From assembly GCA_021927905.1 (NCBI GenBank), contig BLLK01000046.1, forward strand, positions 434,001 through 498,000: a stretch of 64,000 nt of DNA, given 5' to 3'. The translations under genes and the position numbers were made by a program. Below are positions 35,301-46,573 of this stretch, piece by piece. Position 1 is the stretch's first letter. Every line of letters begins with the position of its first letter. The notes beneath the pieces are model-generated. The model was not told where the DNA came from. It saw nothing but the letters and a program-made list of their open reading frames with translations, and made no database searches. This DNA comes from Chaetoceros tenuissimus (Eukaryota > Bacillariophyta > Thalassiosirophyceae > Chaetocerotales > Chaetocerotaceae).

Positions 35301-35814
35301 GGTTACCCTATTCTCAAAAGTCATCAGAAAGAACTTATAATCCGCTGGAGCTTTTGCATCGGGAGATATGCGAAGAGTACAAGGGAGTTTCTTGCCCTCG
35401 CAACTGACCTTCACCTTATCAGAGTAAGGACCTGCAACGCTCTGCCATGGTTTCTTATGGTAAGAACGAGCAACTGGAGCCAACACATAATCGCTACTCT
35501 TGGAGGCAAGACTAAAGTCATCCAGACTTGCTGTTTCATTTGCAAGTGAAACACGAGCGAGCATACACACGGTGTGCTTCTTGGAGGGTGCTAACTTAAG
35601 TTTCAACTTTTCCTCAGGTAGAGGTTCTGAATTGACAATAATGAGGAAGATGTTATTTAGTGACAAATGTGTAAGTAAGTGGAAGCATCGAATGTTATCT
35701 AGAGTACAACTTACTCGGCACTTCCACCGGGTCATTATCTGAAAGAGGGCACTCAATAGCTTGAGCTATTGACAGGAACGATAGTGCACTAAGCACCGAT
35801 AGAACCCAATGCAT
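29348..35814 (-). CDS. Secreted DUF1800-DUF1501 fusion protein
   Basis: Eleven exons: 35814-35715, 35626-34800, 34703-34695, 34610-33615, 33547-33438, 33312-33117, 33015-31583, 31510-30539, 30458-30337, 30246-29574 and 29489-29348. All use GT-AG and all phases match, giving about 1859 residues. Signal peptide: VLSVLSALSFLSIAQA. DUF1800 begins near residue 145 (ISKFFKQSTFGTTRAMI) and continues through REIMQ/LFTIGTD, IQTFARAWTGF, LFYHPNTPTFVAIRLLKRF and YISLMRNMEF to PSVFSFF. It is split by a Cys-rich insert at about 790-1020. DUF1501 starts near 1440 (IVIVNLNGGMDSFNML) and includes FAHNTQ, VGGRILDVL, VVLTSEFSRTLKGN, NGTDHAWGGNYFV and a W-G-V tail. In bacteria the two families are often adjacent genes; here they share one secreted chain. 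An extracellular or cell-wall role is inferred; catalysis is unproven. Confidence 0.88.
34695..34703 (-). other. Candidate 9-nt microexon of the DUF1800-DUF1501 gene
   Basis: On the minus strand, ACAG is followed by nine bases (GTCTGGTAT, Val-Trp-Tyr) and then GTAAGT. Both neighbouring exons are in phase 0, so inclusion or skipping keeps the frame. Skipping gives a single 189-bp intron, longer than the neighbours' 70-90. Confidence 0.5.
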
Positions 35815-36777
35815 CTTGTAGGTAAACAATTCTACTCTACCAACTAGTCCCTGAGAATTTATGTCATGGTAGTTCCTCTCATCTTCGGTGGAAGCTTCGA
35901 CGAGGAAAGATGAAGAGAAGCAAGAGAAGAAAACTGGCGCCAACCATTGATTTCATGCGTCAGTATCTAAAAAAAGACGAATGTCCCGCCTTCTACTTTC
36001 GCGCCAAAATATTGTTACACTAAATTACAGTAAAATGACATTTCCCAAACTGAAATTAGAGCTATTTTTAAGAAGGAAAAGAACTTTTCGGTCCTGAAAC
36101 GACTGGAGGCAGAGGAAATATTGCATACAGTATTGTATGATGCAGCTTCTCTGCACGATCATCTGAGTTGCTGCACATACTTACTTATTGTTCAAGCTTA
36201 AATTCAAAAAAGAACATTATCCAAAGAAGTAACCAAGCTCTACTGGGATATCATTGTCTAGTAAGGTAACTTAGACCCCATTCCAATTTTTACAAAAAAT
36301 GAAGATGGTCACAACATGTCATTCAACAATGATTCGACATGGCAATAATCCCTGATGATAGGCAATAATCCCTGATGATAGGCTGATCATGTATTTTTTA
36401 ACGATTATACTAACGGTCATGAATAAATTGCTTCACTTTTATGATCGCTCATGGAGAATGAGGTCGCGATATCATTCACCCATTTTACATATTGATATTA
36501 TTTGGTCAGTTCTTCTCATACGCAGCTGGATACGCTGTGATCTGGATTAATTTAAAGGAAATCTTTGTCATTTCGATGCCAGTAACCAGTTTTTCCAAAC
36601 TTTGACAAATAACTTCTTGTAGATGGATAGTTTCATACACGAGGAATTCCAGGGATTTGGAAATTTGGATAAAAATATACTATTTCAAATTTTCTTTCCC
36701 CGTCTAATGTTCTTTGTGGACAACTGAAATTTTATTAATGAAACATTCTACTTTTATAGATTATAATATTCTTGGTT
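35815..36777. other. Upstream region with E2F-type sites and a 20-bp tandem duplication
   Basis: 963 bases with no supported gene. A perfect E2F-type site, TTTCGCGCCAAAA, is at 35997-36009 and a weaker TGGCGCCA at 35935-35942, both upstream of the DUF1800-DUF1501 start. A 20-bp unit (GGCAATAATCCCTGATGATA) is repeated twice in tandem at 36341-36380. Confidence 0.6.
35997..36009. promoter_or_regulatory. E2F/DP-type binding site
   Basis: TTTCGCGCCAAAA matches the E2F consensus TTTSSCGC on one strand and its mirror on the other. It lies about 185 bases upstream of the ATG at 35814. E2F sites mark S-phase genes in animals, plants and algae; binding here is inferred from sequence only. Confidence 0.5.
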
Positions 36778-38470
<1,693 letters not shown>

Positions 38471-39501
38471 TTACTTTCTGCAAGTTTCATAGTTTTCAAG
38501 GAACCAATCTACAGACTTTTGGATACCCTCTTCAATTCCTACAAACTCATAATCAGGTCTGTAACTTCTCAATTTCTTGTTACATGCAGTCTTTTTAAAC
38601 TGTCCATCAGCCTTTTCTGTATCAAAGACAACATCACCCTCAAACTTCATTGCCTTTGCAACTGCAAGTGCTACAGTCTTGATACTAACTTCTGCCGCTT
38701 CATCAACTGACAAAGTAATTGGATCAGGAGAATGATATTCACGCATAACCCATACTGTCAACGCTGCCAAATCTCCAGAATAAATGAATTGACGAAGTGG
38801 TGTACCAGATCCCCAAATGGTAAATGGAGTATTGTCTCTTTTGGCAATGTAACATTTATGAATAAGCCCTGGAATAACGTGACCATTTTGAATAGAAAAG
38901 TTATCATGTGGTCCGTAAATGTTGGTAGGAATGATCGAAGTGAAGTTGCATCCATATTCTTCAGCATATGCACGGTTCATGGTATCGATAAGACGTTTAG
39001 CATATGCATATCCTTCATTGGAAGGGTGTGGTGGTCCGTCGTGAAGCATGGTTTCATCAATTGGATAAGTGGTTTTATCAGGGAAGATACAAGTGGAAAG
39101 CATGGAAACTAGCTTCTTTACATTTGTAATACGGCAAAGTTCCATAATGTTGTCGTTGATGAGGGTATTCTCTCTGTAAAATTCAACCTATGTATTGAAA
39201 TACAAGTAAGTACCATGAATGGAAGCACCATGTAAAATCACCACAGAAAACTCACCTTTTGAGCCATGTTTGCAAAAAGACCTCCAACCTTTGCAGCCAA
39301 GTGAATAACATGAGTAGGCTTGAATTTTTCAAAGATGGCTTCAGTAGCCTTTCTATCACGAAGATCACCATCTTTACTAGAAAGGAAAACCCATTCTTGG
39401 TTCTCTTTTGGGTTTGCAGTTACATAGTCTCTGATTGCTGATCCTACAAGACCAGAACCTCCAGTAACCATTACAACGCTCTTTTCAGCTGCTTCTGTCA
39501 T
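38471..39501 (-). CDS. GDP-L-fucose synthase (epimerase-reductase)
   Basis: Two exons, 39501-39256 and 39187-38471, phase 0, give 320 residues, matching the usual length. The enzyme epimerises and reduces GDP-4-keto-6-deoxymannose to GDP-L-fucose with NADPH, completing the pathway begun by GMD. Seen: [13 protein letters not shown] nucleotide-binding turn, [36 protein letters not shown], catalytic YAYAKRLID (Tyr-x-x-x-Lys), [10 protein letters not shown], the substrate-binding VIPGLIHKC block, and [17 protein letters not shown]. These are signature blocks of the GFS/TSTA3/Fcl family. It is upstream of GMD in the same orientation, so the pair forms a two-gene pathway cluster. Confidence 0.96.
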
Positions 39502-39970
39502 TTTGATATAGTGCCTTGGTGTGTATATTTAATATATGAAAAAGTAGTATATTTTTTTTCTACTTGAAGGAGAAAAAAGATATGTTGTTGTTCTTTTTGT
39601 GATGGGATGAATGGTTTCACAGGAAATGCCAAATAAAAAAATCGGCGAAACCCTGGTCATTTGAAGAATCGCGAGAAGAGCCGTTGAATGGAAGCCCAAC
39701 TTGATGAGGTTTATTTGACCCCCTGGAATTACGAAGGGTGAACAAAAGACAAAATGAGTCTACCATACAGAGACGGTTAACAATTGTAGTGTCAGCTCTC
39801 GCGTCATCTTCATCAATCTGCTTCTTTCAAATTTTCTTCTTCATTCTTCACTCAGCTTCTTCAAACCTTGGTGAAATCACTATTACTCGCATTGTTGGAA
39901 GATCATAGAGTAGCACTTATCATTATTGCAGACCACAGTCATAACATTGTAAACCAAAGAACTTTAGAAA
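39502..39970. other. Divergent promoter region
   Basis: 469 bases between the GDP-fucose synthase start and the CSRNP-like gene on the opposite strand. No coding frame is supported and no distinctive repeat is seen. Confidence 0.4.
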
Positions 39971-41560
39971 ATGGTAGTGCCACCCCCGTCCAAGTCCTAC
40001 CTCATGACCTTTGAGTCGTCCTCTGAGGAAGAATCTGATTCGGATCACGAAAGCACCCAACAACAGAAAGAAGAGGAAAGACTCGCTGCCAAACGACAAG
40101 AGATTATCCGTAACATAGAATTACACCGACAACGTGAAGCTGAAAAAGAAAAAGAGGAACAAGAATCCAAGTCTACAGGTTTATTATCTTATTTGAAATC
40201 TTTTACTGGAACAGAAAATGAGTCAAAAGAATCACAACCGATTCAAACCGAAACGACTCAAAAGAAGAAGAAGAAAAAGAAGAAAAAGCGTAAAAAAAAG
40301 TCCGGCAAGTCTACGCAAGAAACAGAATCTGTCTCAACTTGTACTACTCGTAAATCTTCTATCTGCAAGGGAGTATCGTTTTCTCATGTCAAGGTATCCG
40401 AATTCTACAGAGATGTTCATAGTGATGGTGTACCAGCTGATGGAGGCTATCCGCTCGGTCTATCGAATAAACTACACAAATCTTTTCAAATTGATATTGA
40501 TACATTTGAAGAAAAGAAACAGATTGAACTCAAACAGAGATATCAAGACTATGTCAAACATCGTAGAGAGAGATGTGCCAAAAAGGATCATGTCAGTACA
40601 AGATCTAGTTCGAGACGGAGAAAAAGGTCCAATTCCAAAGTGGGGAATGAGATGCATTCCAAGAATAGTTTGAAAGAGGAGCTCAAGAATTCTTCGCAGT
40701 CTTGTGACAAGAAGGAACCACCTGTTCCTGTTTATATTCCAGATAATTTTGAATTTGAAACGAGACAGTTTGATCATCGTGAACGTCATTCAGATAATCA
40801 TCGCTATGAAGGTAAAGCAAATGAAACTATTCTGGAATGGAAAGAAATTTATGGGACGGGAAGAAATGTGCTATTTGGACAATTGATGGAGTCTGAGCGA
40901 AAAACTTTGCATGAACGAGATGCTGCCATGCACATTGAAGATTTCATTGATGACAATAACAATGATCAGCCAAGTTCACCTAAAAAGGGTGGAAGAAGAC
41001 GGAAACAGTCTGTTTCCATCGAAGAAGTTTATTCGACACTAGATGTCCAGCATATCAAACATGACTTGGAAAATATACGCATCAGTAGAACGTCAAAAGA
41101 TGCTGCAGGATGTTCTTGTAGGAAACTGCATGTCGTTCTACCTAGTGAATTGGGACCTGGTGGCAAAAAGTCTCATCATCATCGACGAATGAAAGAAGGC
41201 AAAGTAAAGGAAGAGTTGAGAAGACGAAATATTGAAATCCCGTACAATGCAAAAAGAGAAGAACTCGAATTGTTGCTTCATGATGAAGTAGAGAAGCATG
41301 GGTGCTGTTTCGATGAGGAGTGTCCTTGTATCAAGAATGGCATTGGATGTCAAGCAGATACATGTAGTTGCTGGCACACTAGCCACGTCTCACACAAAAA
41401 GGGTGGTGATGCAGATGCAAATGTTACTCCGGACGAGGCAAATACAAGATGTGGAAACCCTGAAGGTATATACATGGTTGACTTCAGCGCTATTGAAACA
41501 TATCGCGATCAGTTTATTACAGCAAAAGAGAAAGGTGTCTGTGGTATTATTTCGTCCTAA
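39971..41560 (+). CDS. CSRNP/AXUD1-like cysteine- and serine-rich nuclear protein
   Basis: 529 residues, one exon. The N-terminus is acidic/Ser-rich, followed by a Lys-rich run (near 96-110) suitable as a nuclear localisation signal. A block at about 135-170 (KGVSFSHVKVSEFYRD...DGGYPLGLS) parallels the VSFDxVTVYYFxR...GGSTLGM block of animal CSRNP proteins. The Cys-rich domain at about 443-500 (HGCCFDEECPC, NGIGCQADTCSCW, TRCGNPEG) matches the CSRNP core pattern that ends in C-x-N-P-x-G. Animal CSRNPs are nuclear transcription-linked proteins; a similar role is inferred. The last codons and stop lie inside the first unit of a tandem repeat (41522-41760). Confidence 0.82.
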   Translation: MVVPPPSKSYLMTFESSSEEESDSDHESTQQQKEEERLAAKRQEIIRNIELHRQREAEKEKEEQESKSTGLLSYLKSFTGTENESKESQPIQTETTQKKKKKKKKKRKKKSGKSTQETESVSTCTTRKSSICKGVSFSHVKVSEFYRDVHSDGVPADGGYPLGLSNKLHKSFQIDIDTFEEKKQIELKQRYQDYVKHRRERCAKKDHVSTRSSSRRRKRSNSKVGNEMHSKNSLKEELKNSSQSCDKKEPPVPVYIPDNFEFETRQFDHRERHSDNHRYEGKANETILEWKEIYGTGRNVLFGQLMESERKTLHERDAAMHIEDFIDDNNNDQPSSPKKGGRRRKQSVSIEEVYSTLDVQHIKHDLENIRISRTSKDAAGCSCRKLHVVLPSELGPGGKKSHHHRRMKEGKVKEELRRRNIEIPYNAKREELELLLHDEVEKHGCCFDEECPCIKNGIGCQADTCSCWHTSHVSHKKGGDADANVTPDEANTRCGNPEGIYMVDFSAIETYRDQFITAKEKGVCGIISS

Positions 41561-41760
41561 ACTGTGTTGAGAAACGAATTTGGGCAAAAGAGAAAGGTGT
41601 CTGTGGTATCACTTCGTCCTAAACTGTGTTGAGAAACGAAAAGAGAAAGGTGTCTGTGGTATCACTTCGTCCTAAACTGTGTTGAGAAACGAATTTGGGC
41701 AAAAGAGAAAGGTGTCTGTGGTATCACTTCGTCCTAAACTGTGTTGAGAAACGAATTTGG
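41522..41760 (+). repeat. Four-copy tandem repeat over the CSRNP gene's 3' end
   Basis: Unit of about 62 bases, beginning GCAAAAGAGAAAGGTGTCTG and running through the stop codon to GAAACGAATTTGG. Copies start near 41522, 41584, 41637 and 41699; copy 2 is shorter by about eight bases at its end. Copy 1 (coding) differs from copies 2-4 at two bases (TATTATT versus TATCACT), whereas copies 2-4 are identical there. The extra copies are in the 3' untranslated region. Confidence 0.9.
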
Positions 41761-41864
41761 AAAGAAATGAGAATAGATATGATTGTACAGACTCCTTTCC
41801 TAGCTAATGAAAATGTTTATCGAAAAATAACTTATAGCTACAACAATAAACCTTCCTAGTTCGA

Positions 41865-44729
41865 CTAGTAGTCCTTTTCAAAGTTCCAAGCTCCATATTC
41901 TTCTAGTTGCCAGCATCTCAGAGTTCCATCGCTTCTAGATATGATTTTCATTTTATATTCTTCATTTGGAGCATCGCTTTCAAGAGAAGATGTGGAGGCA
42001 TCATCGTCTTCTTCGATACTCATAGAATCATCATCTTCTTCTCCACCATCACCATTTTCCTCTTTTTTGGCTTCTTTCTTTGAGAAGTACGTGACTACTC
42101 TTTCGGAAGGTGCAGCACCTCCACTAGGACCAAACAAACACAAGACTCTACCCTTTGCCAGTAATTTGATCAGCCATTCAGGCAACGCATCTGGGCAACA
42201 ATCGACAAAAGCAAAACTGTGGTGTCTTGTCATGCGGCTCTGTTCCAGCTCTTGTTTCAGCCACATCGCTTGATCACATCTTTTGGCAATATCTTTATCT
42301 ACTCCTACAAAGTCACTAGTTCTAAGGACAAGTCCTTGTCCACCACGAGACCAAAAGGCAAAGAAGTTGGTACCATCATTCAAAGCAACTGGTATACTTT
42401 CGTTCACTTTGCCCATGAACTTCCGACACTCATCGTCAAGATATCCAGAAGCGACTACAATTTTTGGACGTGTTCTATTTACTTTTTTGAGACTCTCCTT
42501 CAGAGCAGAGATGTGTGTTTTCCTTTCTTCTTCTGAACAGGCTAGATTAGTGTCCTTGTCAAAGAGAGGATTGGAAACATGCATATATCTTATCGGGAAA
42601 ATGGTCTCAATCACATCACTTCGCTCTTCATCGACATTTTCACTATCTTTCATTGGAAATTGATAGTGCTTGTCATTCATTTGAGTCAAACCAACAAAAT
42701 CTCTTGTGCTCTCACGGACCTTGCCTAATCTAGCTTCTTGTTTCGTTTTGAAGAAACGTCTATAGATGCGAGGTTGTGACAAGACACGACATCTGTCGAG
42801 ATAATCCATCACCCGTCTACGGTCGTACTCTTTCAGACGCAGAAAATCGTGTGAACTTCCATCACCAGGTGGATGTTGCTTATCAAGGGCAAGATTGGTA
42901 GAGTCTTGTATTGCGAGTTCAGCACAAGCTGGAACACATAGATCTCTTAGACTGGGAATTGGCCTTTTGTTTTCGTGGGAGTTGCTAGATCTTTTCCTCA
43001 TTTCTTCTTCGTGTAAATCTTTGAAGTAAGGGTGATTTCGGATAGAATCGTAGCCCTTTCCGTATTCTTTCTGCACCATTTGATTTCTTGCTCCATCCTT
43101 TCCAGGTATGTATTTGAAGCAATCAGCTCCTAATCTCTCACTAGGTTCAACTTTCATCAACTTAGTAATGAGATCCCATGCATCGTCATCAGCAATCCCA
43201 GTAGGACGACATAGTAGCCCTCTTTGAATCTTTAGGAATGCAAGGTATTGGCTCGGACTGGCAAATGGTGTGCTACCTGTGAGGAGTTGATAAGCAACAA
43301 TCCCAAATGCCCACAAATCTAGAGTATGATCTGCACCACCGTATTTCCCTTCGGTAGCATAGTCATCCTCGCCCTCTTTCCTCTCTTCTAGCTCTTCATC
43401 TTCATCATCGTCATCGTCACTGGAGTAATCCTCTGACTTTTGCCTCTTCTTTCTCTTTGCAGGACCTGCAATAGCTTCAGGTGCCATAAAATCAGGTGTT
43501 CCCACAAATTCAGGCCCGTTGAATTCTCTTTCGATCAAATCCTTGGCAGTACCAAAGTCAATCAACACCAAGTTGCCCTTTGCATCCAATAGCAGATTCT
43601 CAGCCTTTAAATCTCTATGAACAATGCCTCGTGAATGAATAAACTCCAAAGCTTGTAACAATTGAAACAAATGAATTCTGGCCAATGAAGGGTGCGTTCC
43701 CACCATTTTCGAACCATGTTTTTTACAAGATCGAATAGTACTCCATAAATCTCCTCCCCCGTTATGTGTCGGTAAATCCATCAAATAGTACAAATTATTA
43801 TAATCCTGAAAGGTATGATATAAATTCACAATTCTCTTGGATCCCTCTTTGAATGGATCATTTTCAGGTACTAATTGTAGTCTTTGCCCTAGCACTCGTT
43901 TCTCCATTTCAATCTCATTGTACACATTGGGATGTTGACGTTTACCCAATGACTCTACTTTTTTCTTTTCAAGTATTTTGAGTGCAAACATTTCATTTGT
44001 AACCACATGTCGAACAGAAACAACTCGTGAATAATTTCCTTCTCCTAAGTGTTCCAATGTTTCAAAATGCCGAAAAGAAGGTTGATAGACAGTTCCATCC
44101 TGAGGTAGATTGACAATGGACGTAAGTTTGGAAAGTTCCGCAGCTTGTGGTATATTTTTCTGATTTAAAGATTTGGTATGTGACAATTGAAGTAATTTTT
44201 CCAATTCTTGTTTCATTTTCACCAGTGTCTTTTGTTCCTCCGAGTCTGTAGTTTGTTCCATTTGACTAGTTGTAGATTGAATTGCAGTTTGCAAGACTTG
44301 TATGGCTTGATCAAATTCCAATAGGGCTAAATGAGCCTTTGCAAGTCGAAATGCAGCCTTTGCAGATGTGTTTTGACTAACATTCCAAGCCTGTTCCGCA
44401 TCCACTTTTGCTTCTTCAAAAGATTCCATTTTGTATAGACAGACGGATCGGTTGGTGAGAAGAATGATCATGAGTTCAATGTCTTTGGGGTCATAGTCAT
44501 TTATAGATTTAGCATCTTTATTTTTTTCAGTTTGTTCTTCGAGAAGTTTTTCAATAGCCATGGAGTACAGTGGGACTGCAGAATCAAGATCTTGATTAGC
44601 AAATGCAGCATTTGCCATTTGACGGAGATCTTGAACGGAATGGTCTTCTGGTGCTGCTTCTGGGACAGACGCGTGGTGTCCCCATTCGTCTTCTTCTTTA
44701 TGGTGCTCTGGGTTGAAGGAAGGAATCAT
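41865..44729 (-). CDS. TPR + PDK1-like kinase + CPPED1-like pseudophosphatase fusion
   Basis: 954 residues, one exon, from the ATG at 44729; a TTG 18 codons upstream is less likely. TPR-like helices (about 40-190: LRQMANAAFANQDLDSAVPLYSMAI, in parts) lead into an AGC-type kinase at about 220-570. It has GEGNYSRVV glycine loop, FALKILEKKKV, HRDLKAEN, DFGTAK, GTPDFMAPE and a hydrophobic YLAFLKIQRG block closest to PDK1. An acidic insert (SSDDDDDEDEELEE) splits the activation segment region. The C-terminal 250 residues follow the CPPED1 metallophosphoesterase pattern (RYMHVSNPLFD, RPKIVVASGYLDD, FFAFWSRGGQGLVL, HHSFAFVDCCPDA), but the DxH, GDxxD and GNHD metal ligands are missing. The kinase should be active; the phosphatase part probably binds rather than cleaves. 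Confidence 0.85.
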   Translation of the reverse strand: MIPSFNPEHHKEEDEWGHHASVPEAAPEDHSVQDLRQMANAAFANQDLDSAVPLYSMAIEKLLEEQTEKNKDAKSINDYDPKDIELMIILLTNRSVCLYKMESFEEAKVDAEQAWNVSQNTSAKAAFRLAKAHLALLEFDQAIQVLQTAIQSTTSQMEQTTDSEEQKTLVKMKQELEKLLQLSHTKSLNQKNIPQAAELSKLTSIVNLPQDGTVYQPSFRHFETLEHLGEGNYSRVVSVRHVVTNEMFALKILEKKKVESLGKRQHPNVYNEIEMEKRVLGQRLQLVPENDPFKEGSKRIVNLYHTFQDYNNLYYLMDLPTHNGGGDLWSTIRSCKKHGSKMVGTHPSLARIHLFQLLQALEFIHSRGIVHRDLKAENLLLDAKGNLVLIDFGTAKDLIEREFNGPEFVGTPDFMAPEAIAGPAKRKKRQKSEDYSSDDDDDEDEELEERKEGEDDYATEGKYGGADHTLDLWAFGIVAYQLLTGSTPFASPSQYLAFLKIQRGLLCRPTGIADDDAWDLITKLMKVEPSERLGADCFKYIPGKDGARNQMVQKEYGKGYDSIRNHPYFKDLHEEEMRKRSSNSHENKRPIPSLRDLCVPACAELAIQDSTNLALDKQHPPGDGSSHDFLRLKEYDRRRVMDYLDRCRVLSQPRIYRRFFKTKQEARLGKVRESTRDFVGLTQMNDKHYQFPMKDSENVDEERSDVIETIFPIRYMHVSNPLFDKDTNLACSEEERKTHISALKESLKKVNRTRPKIVVASGYLDDECRKFMGKVNESIPVALNDGTNFFAFWSRGGQGLVLRTSDFVGVDKDIAKRCDQAMWLKQELEQSRMTRHHSFAFVDCCPDALPEWLIKLLAKGRVLCLFGPSGGAAPSERVVTYFSKKEAKKEENGDGGEEDDDSMSIEEDDDASTSSLESDAPNEEYKMKIISRSDGTLRCWQLEEYGAWNFEKDY

Positions 44730-45313
44730 GGTACCACTGCTGATGTTTAATGATGCTATAGGAGCTGATGGAGTTACAAGCAACTATGCTATGAAACTGT
44801 CTATTTTCTATTTTCATTTGCAAAAAAGATGGAAGAATCTTTTCGCTTCTCTAACTCATTATTTCAATAGGAAAAGAGGGGAAGGAGAAAGGAAGGACAT
44901 TTTCAGTGCGAAATCTGTTTTTTCGTGGAGAGAAAGCAGAAATATATTGTAGAAACTCTATTACTCTTATTTAACTATATAAAATAAATTAGTATATTAA
45001 TTCATATTGCGATATTTATAAAGGTTTTTGGTTTATGGTTTTGAATACCATAATTATTTTAAACCATTCTCAAAAAGTTGGGACATGAAAATCAGTTTTT
45101 GAAGCGTTACATCAATGTCAATTAGTCTGGGAGAAATTTGGAAGTGAGCAGAAGAGCGCAGAGCAGAAGTTTATTCAGTGAACATCGTGGTGATGACTCT
45201 GAATTCATCACATGTAATTATTTCTAGATAACTTCCATAGAAAGGGCACACAATAAAGAACTTCTGTAGTATCAATACCTAGAACCCAATACATATAGTT
45301 TGAAAACTTGACG
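44730..45313. other. Divergent promoter region
   Basis: 584 bases between the kinase and the MAPR gene. AT-rich, with no supported gene and no striking repeat. Confidence 0.4.
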
Positions 45314-46287
45314 ATGGGTGTGCTTGCAAATGCGTTGATGGAAAACTTTGGAGTAAGTTACGTATTGCTCTTTTGATATCATTCAATAATGAGGCTTTCT
45401 TTTTTTCGCTGAAATCTAACATTTATATATTTTTTATAATTTCTATCCATAAACAAAAGTACATTGTCATTCTTGTATCAATGTATCTAGGTTATTGTTT
45501 TGTCAACATGACTTCGCAGAAGCAACCTACAGCAACGACATCTATCAATACCACCACCACAGCAGAAGCAAAGGAGGAAGAAGATGATGAAACTGAACCA
45601 CCGCGTAACTTTACACAAAAGCAACTTCTTGAATTCAACGGGACAAGAGATGAGAGACTCGATCAAGATAAACCAGTATATCTATCTGTAAATGGAATTG
45701 TATTTGATGTTTCCGAAGGCAGAGACTTTTATGGCCCAGGGGGACCGTATGAATTATTTGCTGGGCATGAATGTGGAGTTGCATTGGCAAAAATGAGTTT
45801 TGACACTGAGTTCTTGGATGATTTGGAAGGATGCAAGAATTTGAATTATGGTGAAAAGGAAGAATTGGAGAATTGGATCAACAAGTTTCAGCATTGGAGG
45901 AATTATCCTGTTATGGGTAGACTTATTCCGGATGATAAGATGCCGGACCCTAACCGTATCTTGACTATCGAGGATTTGTGGAAGAACAATGGAGAGGGAG
46001 AAGTTCCAGAGGGTTATGCTACTGCTCCTATTTATATTGGCGCACATGACAAGGTTTATGATATGAGCTTCGGCGGTGTTATTTATTACGGAAAGGGGTG
46101 CAGTTACAATGTCTTTGCTGGAAGAAATGCTGCAAGAGCACTTGCAACCATGTCCTTGAAGGAAGAGGATGCAAAGAATCCAGATATTTCAGACTTGGAT
46201 GAAAAGAAAATCAAGGTGCTGAATGATTGGAAAAAGACTTTTGAAGAGAGAAAGAACTATCCAATCGTTGGGAGATTGGAAGTGTAG
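45314..46287 (+). CDS. Membrane-anchored protein with two MAPR (cytochrome b5-like) domains
   Basis: Two exons, 45314-45352 (13 codons) and 45460-46287, joined in phase 0 across a 107-bp GTAAGT...AAAAG intron, give 288 residues. Exon 2 opens with a hydrophobic anchor (YIVILVSMYLGYCFV), like the single transmembrane helix of PGRMC proteins. Two MAPR domains follow: about 55-150 (YLSVNGIVFDVSEGRDFYGP, GPYELFAGHECGVALAKMSFD) and about 170-285 (IYIGAHDKVYDMSFGG, SYNVFAGRNAARALATMSL). Both keep the Tyr before x-FAG that corresponds to the haem ligand of PGRMC1. Family members bind haem and support P450 or sterol enzymes in the ER. Two tandem domains differ from the single one of animal PGRMC. Confidence 0.87.
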
Positions 46288-46573
46288 GTCCATGGTGAAA
46301 ACAAAAAAAATAATCTAGATTTGATGAACATTGCAATTCTTTTTATTTCGTATGATTTGCTTTGTAGATACCTTTTGTTTAGGATTCAGTAAGCATTGAA
46401 GTAATAATGGAATGATATTATTCAAGCAGAAGGAAGTTTGATACAGAATTATCGAACTAAAGTTTAGTAAAAATGGTGTAGATGAATATGAATTTGGCTC
46501 TTATAAAATTTATAAAATACAATAACGCTGAAATGACGGAGAAATCTTGTAGCTTTGCGTCACTGTCATAGCT

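Noticed and set aside
40218-40673. Basic 151-codon frame inside the CSRNP-like gene
   Set aside because: Alternate frame of Lys-rich codons in a supported gene.
41522-41760. CRISPR-like spaced repeats
   Set aside because: Units are head-to-tail copies of a gene end with no unique spacers; the genome is eukaryotic.
44730-44783. Upstream TTG start adding 18 residues to the kinase fusion
   Set aside because: A good ATG lies just downstream at 44729 and the extension shows no conserved feature.
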